Positions 50,401 through 60,150 of a DNA stretch of 64,000 nucleotides are shown here, in pieces. The notes beneath the pieces were generated by a model. The model was given only the letters and a program-made list of their open reading frames with translations, did no database searches and was not told where the DNA came from. The number at the start of each line of letters is the position of its first letter. The first letter of the stretch is position 1. The position numbers and the translations under genes were made by a program. The stretch covers positions 50,593,349-50,657,348 of the forward strand of contig CM034532.1 in NCBI GenBank assembly GCA_020002185.1, written 5' to 3'. The stretch comes from Paraescarpia echinospica. Lineage: Eukaryota > Annelida > Polychaeta > Sabellida > Siboglinidae.

Positions 50401-51853
50401 TATTTCCTCATTATTCAGTAGATGGCGACACCCTCTTTCTCATGACCCCCATCAATCACTTTGACGTTTACTATAATCATACTGCTAAAAAACGTAGGAA
50501 TTCTACTTATAAAAAATGAAAAAGCCTTTGATCTAAGGTCACTTCCGTGGATGGCGAAACCCGAATCACTACTTATCCAGTTCGGCATAAGGAATTTAAT
50601 GTTACGTGTTGGGTCTTACTTATATGTGTTGATCGTATATAACCCCAAGATCACGGACGGAAGATGAGTGTAGTTGTTGTTGTTTACCGACCGTAACAGC
50701 CATGTTGGGTAACGCTTTAAATCCGCAGTGTTCACTGAACTACTTTTATTTTGTTCTTGAGTAAAATTTCAAATAACTCACCTCAAAATTACTTATGCAA
50801 AAGTAAAAGTAGGCCGCCTACATTAAAAAAAACTACTTGAGTAAAAAGTAAAAGTAACTTTCAAAAGTACTTGAAGTAAGAGTAAAATAACAATTCAACG
50901 TTTTAATTTCAACATTACAGCAGGCACACAAAATGCGGGACGAAAATAACTACTTCACTCTATATGAACCTTAACCCAATAACAGTCACTAAAATAAAAT
51001 AACTACTGCATAGTCTACTCAAATCACAACCACACGCGATCACGCTGTTGGGTGTAGCTCTCAGTTGGTGACGATGGGGGCTGATCACTCATGGTCCTTT
51101 TTGTCTTTTTTCTGGACACGCCTTTTGTCAATAATCCGTCAAAAAAACATGTTCATACTCGATTTCTAAATATATCCCTCTTTACAAACTGTCCGCGTGA
51201 GGTCAGTACTTTAGTGGCTTTGCCGTTGACGCGATAATACAGACACCGTGAGGTGGCGCCACCGGTGTTGAGTAAATTCGACATGGCTCGACATGCGAGG
51301 AATTGGTCGCAAATAACACTGGATATCTGGAATAGTGTTTATTGACATTGGAAATCTGTATGCCTGTCAAGTAAGTAATACAATATACGTCAACCTGTTT
51401 AGAAACTACACATGAAATGTAACTAATTAACTTAGTATTTGTGAAACAAAGTCGCACAACATGTTTGTGAGGGTAACAGGGGTGAGACCACATTAGATTT
51501 CCCCATAGTCGGCCATTATAACGTTACCTTCATTTCCTGTAAATTTTAACCAACAGTTTTCTTTAAATTTCTACACCATATTTACCCTCTATTCATACAC
51601 ATGCTGTGCAAAATTCGTAAAAATTCTCATACCTCAATTTTCCTTACACCACTTTCAAACCTGACACCCCTTCATTTCTGCTAGAACCAGACAGTGTTTT
51701 GCCCTAATGACACCATACAGCCAAATGACACCTGTGTCTATGCAGAAAAGCACAATTTGACAACTGTCATAATTTGACAGCTCTGGTACCACGCTGCAGA
51801 AAAACATAATTTCTACTCAATCAACACTATACAAGTACTCTCAGAAATTCACA
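50401..51853. other. Intergenic AT-rich region before the scaffold gap
   Basis: No ORF or family could be supported. A stretch near 50750-50900 is dense in AGTACTT/AAGTAAAAGT motifs, like a decayed repeat. The right border of the viral element must lie somewhere here. Confidence 0.4.
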
Positions 51854-52853
51854 NNNNNNNNNNNNNNNNNNNNNNNNNNNNNNNNNNNNNNNNNNNNNNN
51901 NNNNNNNNNNNNNNNNNNNNNNNNNNNNNNNNNNNNNNNNNNNNNNNNNNNNNNNNNNNNNNNNNNNNNNNNNNNNNNNNNNNNNNNNNNNNNNNNNNNN
52001 NNNNNNNNNNNNNNNNNNNNNNNNNNNNNNNNNNNNNNNNNNNNNNNNNNNNNNNNNNNNNNNNNNNNNNNNNNNNNNNNNNNNNNNNNNNNNNNNNNNN
52101 NNNNNNNNNNNNNNNNNNNNNNNNNNNNNNNNNNNNNNNNNNNNNNNNNNNNNNNNNNNNNNNNNNNNNNNNNNNNNNNNNNNNNNNNNNNNNNNNNNNN
52201 NNNNNNNNNNNNNNNNNNNNNNNNNNNNNNNNNNNNNNNNNNNNNNNNNNNNNNNNNNNNNNNNNNNNNNNNNNNNNNNNNNNNNNNNNNNNNNNNNNNN
52301 NNNNNNNNNNNNNNNNNNNNNNNNNNNNNNNNNNNNNNNNNNNNNNNNNNNNNNNNNNNNNNNNNNNNNNNNNNNNNNNNNNNNNNNNNNNNNNNNNNNN
52401 NNNNNNNNNNNNNNNNNNNNNNNNNNNNNNNNNNNNNNNNNNNNNNNNNNNNNNNNNNNNNNNNNNNNNNNNNNNNNNNNNNNNNNNNNNNNNNNNNNNN
52501 NNNNNNNNNNNNNNNNNNNNNNNNNNNNNNNNNNNNNNNNNNNNNNNNNNNNNNNNNNNNNNNNNNNNNNNNNNNNNNNNNNNNNNNNNNNNNNNNNNNN
52601 NNNNNNNNNNNNNNNNNNNNNNNNNNNNNNNNNNNNNNNNNNNNNNNNNNNNNNNNNNNNNNNNNNNNNNNNNNNNNNNNNNNNNNNNNNNNNNNNNNNN
52701 NNNNNNNNNNNNNNNNNNNNNNNNNNNNNNNNNNNNNNNNNNNNNNNNNNNNNNNNNNNNNNNNNNNNNNNNNNNNNNNNNNNNNNNNNNNNNNNNNNNN
52801 NNNNNNNNNNNNNNNNNNNNNNNNNNNNNNNNNNNNNNNNNNNNNNNNNNNNN
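51854..52853. other. Assembly gap (exactly 1000 N)
   Basis: An unbroken run of 1000 N, the usual placeholder for a scaffold gap of unknown size. The satellite begins immediately after it, so the gap probably reflects unresolved tandem repeats. Translations across it are meaningless. Confidence 0.99.
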
Positions 52854-53945
52854 ATAGAGAGAACAGTCCCTTACTGAAGTACTGAGAGAACAGTCACTTA
52901 CTGAAATAACGAGAGAACAATTACTGAAGTACCAAGAGAACATTCACTTAATGAAGTATAGAGAGAACAGTCCCTTACTGAAATACTGAGAGAACAGTCA
53001 CTTACTGAAGTACCAAGAGAACAGTCACTAAAGTACCAAGAGAATATTCACTTACTGAAGTATAGAGAGAACAGTCACTTACTGAAGTACTGAGAGAACA
53101 GTCACTTACTGAAGTACCGAGAGAACAGTCACTGACGTACCAAGAGTATATTCACTTACTGAAGTATAGAGAGAACAGTCACTGAAGTACCAAGAGTATA
53201 TTCACTTACTGAAGTATAGAGAACAGTCACTAAAGTACCAAGAGTATATTCACTTACTGAAGTATAGAGAGAACAGTCACTTACTGAAGTACTGAGAGAA
53301 CAGTCACTTACTGAAGTACCGAGAGAACAGCACTAAAGTACCAAGAGAATATTCACTTACTGAAGTATAGAGAACAGTCACTTACTGAAGTACCGAAAGA
53401 ACAGTCACTTACTGAAGTACCGAGAGAACAGTCACTAAAGTACCAAGAGAATATTCACTTACTGAAGTATAGAGAGAACAGTCACTTACTGAAGTACTGA
53501 GAGAACAGTCACTTACTGAAGTACCGAGAGAACAGTCACTGACGTACCAAGAGTATATTCACTTACTGAAGTATAGAGAGAACAGTCACTGAAGTACCAA
53601 GAGTTTATTCACTTACTGAAGTATAGAGAACAGTCACTAAAGTACCAAGAGTATATTCACTTACTGAAGTATAGAGAGAACAGTCACTTACTGAAGTACC
53701 GAGAGAACAGTAACTGAAGTACCAAGAGAACATTTACTTACTGAAGTATAGAGAGAACAGTCACTTACTGAAGTATCGAGAGAACAGTCACTAAAGTACC
53801 AAGAGAACATTTACTTACTAAAGTACTGAGAACAGCCACTTGTGGAAGTACCAAGGTAACAGTCATTTACAGAAGTACTGAGAGAATAGACACTTACTGA
53901 AGTATCGAGAGAACACTCACTTACTAAAATACTTAGAGAACATGT
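52854..53945. repeat. Satellite, 27-bp unit (GAGAACAGTCACTTACTGAAGTACC), with higher-order structure
   Basis: Units of the form AGAGAACAGTCACTTACTGA plus AGTA(CC/TA/CT)G alternate with CCAAGAGTATATTCACTTAC variants. A longer block (for example 53100-53230) repeats almost exactly around 53510-53650, so there is a higher-order repeat. The array begins at the gap and ends inside the broken helicase copy at 53945. Confidence 0.9.
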
Positions 53946-54192
53946 GTGCGTTGAGCGTGGCACTCATCAAGTTTGTGGTCTGGCCGTCCATCTGTCAACT
54001 CCTTCAAGGTGATCACGAGGAAGTCCGACTGCAAGTTTCACTCGTGGATCTCATCGTGGATCTCATCGAGGATCACACGTGACGTCCTCGACAGCCACCT
54101 GGTGACAGCCAACCAAACCAATGTGTACTTCCTTGAATGGACTGATGATCTGTTTCTTAGTTGTGAATGTTAGACCGGATTACCTTACAAGG

Positions 54193-54256
54193 AACTTTGA
54201 TTCTATTGTGCACATTTCAACCGCATCCAGCGGTCTTCTTCAGCAGAATGAAGTTA
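54193..54256 (-). ncRNA. Degenerate hammerhead-ribozyme-like motif
   Basis: On the minus strand CTGCTGA (core CUGAUGA with one change; plus 54240-54246) is followed by a stem (AGACCGC-TGGA-TGCGGTT) and then GAAA (54215-54218). Next come a short self-complementary stretch (TGTGCACA) and ATA. The outer segments AACTTCATTC and GAATCAAAGTT can pair as stem I. Such motifs occur in terminal repeats of Penelope-like retroelements. The changed core base argues against activity. It lies in an intron of the helicase copy. Confidence 0.4.
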
Positions 54257-54774
54257 CAGGTCACATGACAGTTGTCATGTGACGCAAGCTGGAGAAGGAC
54301 TGGTGCTAATTTCTTCATTTTATATGCAAATAGTTACTGTTTACAAACACCAAAACAGAGATTTACTACATTTGACTAACAGTTAGTAGTTTTTAGTAAG
54401 ACAAGATAATAGGCTCTTGTGGTGCTAAAAGAAACTTCTTCGTTTTAGATTGTTTCAACTTTCAACTATTGCGTTCAGCAATGGCACTGATCTGTCGTGG
54501 TTGAGTGCACACGATGCGACACAGAGAACCATCGCCGCAGGCAACATAGTCTTCTAGGATGAACCGAGTTACCTGGCAGACGAGAGCAATCTGCTGTGAT
54601 CACTTTTAGATGAGAGTCATGAAGCACAACATTGCATATTGTAATGTCTTCATAGAAATAATGCTCAAAGATATTTAATTACAATTCTTTAAAAAAGTTT
54701 ATTTCTTTCTTGAAATGTTAATTACAGGTAATCACGTCAAATTAATGTTAATTATTTAGCAGAGAAATATAATG

Positions 54775-55145
54775 CGACACCAATGTTACACCAGAGTGAC
54801 ATCAGTGTGACACTAATGCAACGCCAACGTGACACCAGCGCAACACCAATGTGACAAAAGTGCGACACCAGTGCGACACCAATGCAACACTAATGTGACA
54901 TCAGTGTGCCAACGGTATGACACCAGAATGACACCAGCATGACGCCAATGTGAAACCAGCGTAAAACCAGTGTGAGGTCAGTGCGATACCAATGTGACAC
55001 CAGTGCAACACTAATGTGATATCAGTGTGCCAACGGTATGACACCAGATTGACACCAGCATCACGCCAGTGTGACACCAGTGTAAAAACCAGTGTGAGGT
55101 CAGTGTGACACCAGCATAATACCAATGTGACACCAGTAACACACG
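54775..55145. repeat. Degenerate minisatellite of GACACCAGTGT/GACACCAATGT units
   Basis: Short units of 9-12 bp (GACACCAATGT, GACACCAGTGC, GACATCAGTGT) fill about 370 bp. A longer block containing GTGCCAACGGTATGACACCAG occurs twice (54905 and 55027). It sits in the intron after the Walker A piece of the helicase copy. The minus-strand ORF rich in LVSHWR/HTDLTLV is an artefact. Confidence 0.85.
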
Positions 55146-55304
55146 ACTTGACACTATTCAACTCATCTGCATCCGGTGTCAATATGACGCTCATCTGACT
55201 GACACGACGCAATGACACTGACTTGCGTGGTCTTGCCGCACCCTGTCTCTTCGTTGATGACAATCACCTGGTTGGAGATGATGTGGCTCATGAGTTGCTA
55301 CAGG

Positions 55305-55786
55305 GAATACAACATTACACGATTAACTCTTGACGTGTCATAAGAATACAGAGTGTGTAAAGAGAGATCTGTGTACAAATAAATAAATATACTTACATAG
55401 CGCCAAGTCTAGTTAGAAACTATTCAAGACGTTTTACATGTAAAATAGTAACACATCAAAAAAGTAATTAAGTATAAAATAAAAATACAATATAAAAAAG
55501 TTATTTTTAAATATCTGTATTGTTGTGTCATATAAACAAACGATATAACTAATAAAAGCTTAATGCCAAGTCTAAAAGTCATAATAGCAGATAGAATGTT
55601 GAATAAAAGGGAGTGTTTAACAGTGCTCTTAAAAGTCTCATTGTTCATTTACAAACTGTGGCCATGATCAAGAGACCACTCCAGCCAGTGGCTCATTCAC
55701 CACACACCGAACTAAATTCAGGGCCAGGTTGCTCATGCAGCCACCTCAATATCAGAGATAGGGCCTATTCAGTTATAAATAGACCA
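55305..55786. other. AT-rich region between the helicase copy and the palindrome
   Basis: No supported ORF. No family recognised except that the end runs into dispersed repeat family A. Confidence 0.4.
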
Positions 55787-56035
55787 GTTTTTGAAAAAAA
55801 TAGGCTAAATGTTAAAATTTACCAGTTTCGGGGATCTTTGGGGGCCCTTAGAATGATTCAATAAAATACAGATTTCTTGTGCATAGTTGCAGTATCCGAA
55901 GATATGTCTATACAAAATTAGAGAAAAAGTTGCTGAACGGTTTCTGAGATATGGCAGCTAATGGCACACGGTGGACGTGGAGTAATGGCATAAGTCCATT
56001 GGACCTTTGGCCCAAAGTACTAAAAACGGGAGAAA
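55787..56035 (-). repeat. Dispersed repeat family A (copy 3)
   Basis: Minus-strand copy with AAGGTCCAATGGACTTATGC, GCCATATCTCAGAAACCGTTC and TTTTATTGAATCATTCTAAGG. It continues leftward into AAACTGGTAAATTTTAACAT as in copies 1 and 2. The outer edge of the palindrome (about 55852) falls inside this repeat. Confidence 0.75.
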
Positions 56036-58940
56036 TCAATCAATATAATGTGGTGTGGCAATACACATTCAGTGTAGGAAAACGTTTCACTCAAGGGAAA
56101 ACAGTTCCACTTGAGATCTAAATGGGGGTTACAGTAATGTCTCAAGAGAGGTGCAGCATAAGGTTTGTGGGAGCCTTTAAATGCAAGTCTATAAAATAAT
56201 GCACCCACAAAACATTATGGGCCTGATTTGGCTGTAGTCTAATTCTGAAGTTCGATAGCACTTCCGTACCATGATATAAAGCTGCGAATATAACAACATA
56301 TAACGTTTGCACTTCAAGTGGATGAAGGCAAAGTATCGAAACAAGTGAGAGTGCGACACGGCAAGATGTCAAATCCGGAAAGAAGCCTTCTTGGACATCT
56401 GGAGGGTTTATTTAGTTTGACCAGCCACATGGACACAGTTGACTGTAGCTATCGGAAGAAACAAGAACACACATTTCTTTTTAGAGCCGACTAACATTTT
56501 GCAAAATATAATGAGACATGTGGAGAGTTAATTCATAACTTCTCCAAACATCCATCAATTCATCTTTTAAAACCAATGCAGTCCACCTTATAATATAACA
56601 CATACATTATAAATTGCCAAACAAATCAACTTGATTATGTTTTACCAATAGATAAAATAATCTGCCAAACAATATTCCATACAAAGGCTTTGATGGAGCA
56701 GAGCGCAGTGGAGCAGTAGCTAGAGCTTCAGACTCTCGACCGAGAGAACCCAGGTTTGAATCATGTGCTGCAGTGTCAAACCTTGGACAAGTATGTTCAC
56801 TCTATGTTGCTCCAGTTCACTCAGCTGTATGAATGAATACCTGGCAATAGACAGTTGTGGATATAAAGTATTTGATATGTACAGCTATTTTGTATTAATC
56901 CACTTAATTAAAGCTTTAACATTGTTAACAAGTAAAATATTAACAACAGGAATAATCCATACTAAATTCACTATATAATGGTGTTATAATTGTTTCACAA
57001 TTAGCTAACAATAATTAAAAACAACATATTTCTGAAAGGGGAGCATCCATGGCCCAATGCCCACCTAAATACACCAGTTTAGGAGTATAAACTGAATGGA
57101 TCAGGGTGAAATCCATTAAACTATTTATTAAGACATTTAGACAGTCTTTCATACTGCTGACATTATTGATGTTAAAACTGTTGAATCATTCAGTACCTAA
57201 ATGACAAGCACACCTATGCGCTACAATTTTTTGTATAAAATTCACCTATCACTGTATATAATAAAACTAGCAATTATTACAAGAAAAAACTTGTTTGCAA
57301 AATAAAATATTTGCAAACAAATTAATATGTATTGTATAATAGCCATGATATTATTACCACTGATAAATAACATTAAAAAGCAGCAGTAATTACACAAGCC
57401 GATGATCATAATAAATACCATCAGCTGATGTCAACATTAAATTTAAGGTAACCTTATTTAATTAAACATCGCGTGCTTTATTAACTGACTTTGACAATAT
57501 TATTGAAATATAAAGCGTGATCTATTCCCACGTCTGAAATCAACCGTAAAGTGGTGCCACCTACCGGAGTTTACAGTGGAATTAATGAATACACGCAAAA
57601 ACGAGTAAATATCTTGTACATTTTGATCGATAAGACAGTAAATTTAATTGTTTGATCAGGTGACGAATGTATATGTGTAGAATAGATTTTGTAGATATAT
57701 GGTGTGAAGTTTGATGACTACAGATGACCGTTATCATGGTTTTTCGAGGTGCGGGTCTAAACTGCAAAAGTACCGATTTCCCATTGCAAATGGCGACCAT
57801 GTGGCATGTTAACGTTTTGTCAGATTATAAGAAAACTGTACCTGACAAAAATCTGAAATTCATTCACAGCCACTGCTATCATGTCATTTATATACTGAAG
57901 AAATGTCAAAATCACATACCTCCAGCTCTTTTAAAATGCGTGCATATACGGTGCGCATCGATATTGACCAAAATAACCACTTTTTTCAGCACCCACGTGT
58001 GCTATGTGGAAGAAAATGGCAAAAAATCACTCCGCCAACTACACTCTTCCAAATATGCGTCATTTAATTTCCACTACATTCTACCACAGGACCTGTTGAT
58101 ACGCCTGATTTAGTGCACTCGGTTCACATGAAAAAGGGTCTCAAATTTAAAATATCGCTATTGACAGGGGACTATGATTTATTTTAATACAACAGGAAGT
58201 TTAACAGTGGTTTCACCCCTAATAGAAATGGTGATTATGGAGAAACATGTCGAATTTAGCCTGTTAGTGTTACTAAAGATACATGCAAATCATGCAGACT
58301 GCTGACAAAATTAATGAATCCGTACACCTAATAATTTGCTATTAACTTCAGAAGTCAGGTGCCACCATCCTCACAAGCCAGGGGTCATTGCGCTGCGCTA
58401 CACTGGCTGACCAGCTGCAGCGACCCCTGGCGCACGGGGATGGGTGCCACCTCTGCTGGTCAACACACACATAATACCCAGTAGGCCTACTGTATGAATT
58501 TATCTTTTACCAATTCCTTTTATATTGACCCACACTGCCCATGACTGCTTGCACAGACAAACTTCTGGCGCACCTTTTTGAGATTGCTCAACATGTTAGA
58601 AAAGCATACAATGTCAGGTGTTATATCGAAGTTATCGTGGTCGTTGAAGCGGGATTCCTTCAAACATGACGTCATCGTCCGATGCTGTTTCGTAGATATC
58701 ACTTGGGCTGCCGGTATCGAAGTTACGTCGGATAGTAGCGACTTTGTCCATATAAAAGTCACCGAAAGTAGTGGCTAACGGTTCGGCCGATTCATGGATT
58801 GGTAAGATTACGTGTCCCGTGTAAGTTACCATCAAATGTCACGTTAATTTGAAAATATGTTTCTGATCCTTGCCACAGTCTCTGATCATTGCAGAAAAGA
58901 ACGTTTTCTTCAAAATTTATCATATCAATTTGTTAAATAC
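55852..58940 (+). repeat. Left arm of a large palindrome (about 3.1 kb)
   Basis: Matches the reverse complement of 59845-62924 almost throughout, with only scattered substitutions and small indels. Paired landmarks are 56763/62002 (start of the SINE-B tail), 57724/61050 and 58578/60205. ORFs in one arm recur on the opposite strand of the other, for example 57582-57800 (-) and 60967-61185 (+). No gene is supported in the arm; it contains repeat A, SINE B, AT-rich sequence and a LINE fragment at its inner end. Confidence 0.9.
56690..56875 (+). mobile_element. tRNA-derived SINE, family B (copy 2)
   Basis: The head GTGGAGCAGTAGCTAGAGCT ... AACCCAGGTTTGAATC is tRNA-like. The body has TTGCTCCAGTTCACTCAGCT and TGAATACCTGGCAATAGACAG. 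It matches the copy at 28020-28260 and is mirrored at 61895-62080 by the palindrome. Confidence 0.6.
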
Positions 58941-60150
58941 TACTTCGTAATTGCCTCCCCTGAACATACCGGACTACCGTTTCACCGGGTCCGGCCCCCG
59001 TAAACGATACGCCGGTTTCTGTGAACAGCAATTTTTTTAATGAGTGAGTTTGTAATTTGGACCAGCCCGCCGTTAGTGGCCCAAATCGGCACCGCGCAAC
59101 AGGTGACCTTAATTTCCACCTGCACAACGTTAACGATGCAGATGCCGTGCGCTTCAATGGCACGTTGGAAGCTCACGGATTGGTACAACACATGGAGGGA
59201 CCCACACACAAGATGGGCCATACCTTGGACGTTGTCATCACCCGGGACATTAGTACCTTGTTGATCGGGATGCCAACAGTTTCTGAGCCAATCGTATGTG
59301 TCTTGGTGACACAAAGGGTAACCCTTCCGGCGACCATCTGTCTGTGTGTTTTAGAATGAACTTAACGAAGCCAAACATCGTTCGCCAGCTGGTCATTTTC
59401 AGGAAGCTTCGGGACATTTGTATTCCGGAATTTATCAAGGATTTAACTCCAATTATGAACAACACTGATCAGCCGCTAAAAAATTAACAAGATTTAACAA
59501 GATTTAACAAGATTTAACAAGATTTAACAAGATTGCCACCCAGAGAATTAACTGGTGGGTGGACAAGGAAGCCCTTTGGCTTATCGAGAGTCCGACCCTT
59601 TTATCTATGTGTATCCCGCCCGTCTGAGATATGTGTCGATTTAAATTAACTTGTACACGCCTATACTATGGGAATTGAAGCGGTTGTCGACCAACACTCT
59701 CCCGTCCAAAGAAAGTTGATAACACTGGGACCAAACGCGCAATGGTATTCAGATGAACTGAGACACGCCAAACACGCGCGCAGAGATGGTATGGCGGCGA
59801 ACCAAACTGACCGTTCATCCGCAGATGTTCAGAGAGCAATGCAATGTATTTAACAAATTGATAATCAGTGCGAAGAAAACGTTCTTTTCTGCAATGATCA
59901 GAGACTGTGGCAAGGATCAGAAACATCTTTTCAAATTAACGTGACATTTGATGGTAACTTACACGGGACACGTAATCTTACCAATCCATGAATCGGCCGA
60001 ACCGTTAGCCACTACTTTCGGTGACTTTTATATGGACAAAGTCGCTACTATCCGACGTAACTTCGATACCGGCAGCCCAAGTGATATCTACGAAACAGCA
60101 TCGGACGATGACGTCATGTTTGAAGGAATCCCGCTTCAACGACCACGATA
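58941..60150 (+). mobile_element. LINE endonuclease-to-linker fragment across the palindrome spacer and right arm
   Basis: Plus-strand frames give, in order: LNFHLHNVNDADAVRFNGTL and GPTHKMGHTLDVVITRDIST (endonuclease, 59120-59260); VRQLVIFRKLRDICIPEFIK (59370-59440); HSPVQRKLITLGPNAQWYSD (59690-59750); and ILPIHESAEPLATTFGDFYM (59965-60030), the pre-RT linker. A repeat with five AACAAGATTT units interrupts it at about 59485-59655. The RT is absent. Frames are broken. The segment before 59845 is single-copy; the rest is mirrored in the left arm. Confidence 0.75.

Larger units (their letters stand above)
53946..55297 (-). pseudogene. Broken DEAH-box RNA helicase copy (DHX36-like)
   Basis: Three exon-like pieces in order on the minus strand. 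Piece 1 (55297-55223, acceptor TGTAG, donor GTCAGT) encodes HIISNQVIVINEETGCGKTT, the Walker A motif. Piece 2 (54572 to about 54470) encodes VTRFILEDYVACGDG then IVCTQPRQISAI (motif Ia), but lost codons give AERN instead of the usual AVAER. Piece 3 (about 54105 to 53946) has motif II as VILDEIHDEIHE followed by a stop, with the GATGAGATCCAC unit duplicated. NLQSDFLVITLKEL follows, then a frameshift before the SAT motif III, which survives only in another frame. It stops where the satellite begins. The full-length parent is not in the window. The breaks make function very unlikely unless they are assembly errors. Confidence 0.75.

Noticed and set aside
51849..52943. 364-codon ORF of unknown residues
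   Set aside because: It is a translation of the 1000-N gap.
52854..53945. Possible CRISPR-like array
   Set aside because: Satellite with contiguous related units and no unique spacers.
57582..58113. ORFs repeated on opposite strands in both palindrome arms (for example 57582-57800 and 60967-61269)
   Set aside because: Their apparent conservation comes from the recent inverted duplication; they lack recognisable domains and good composition.
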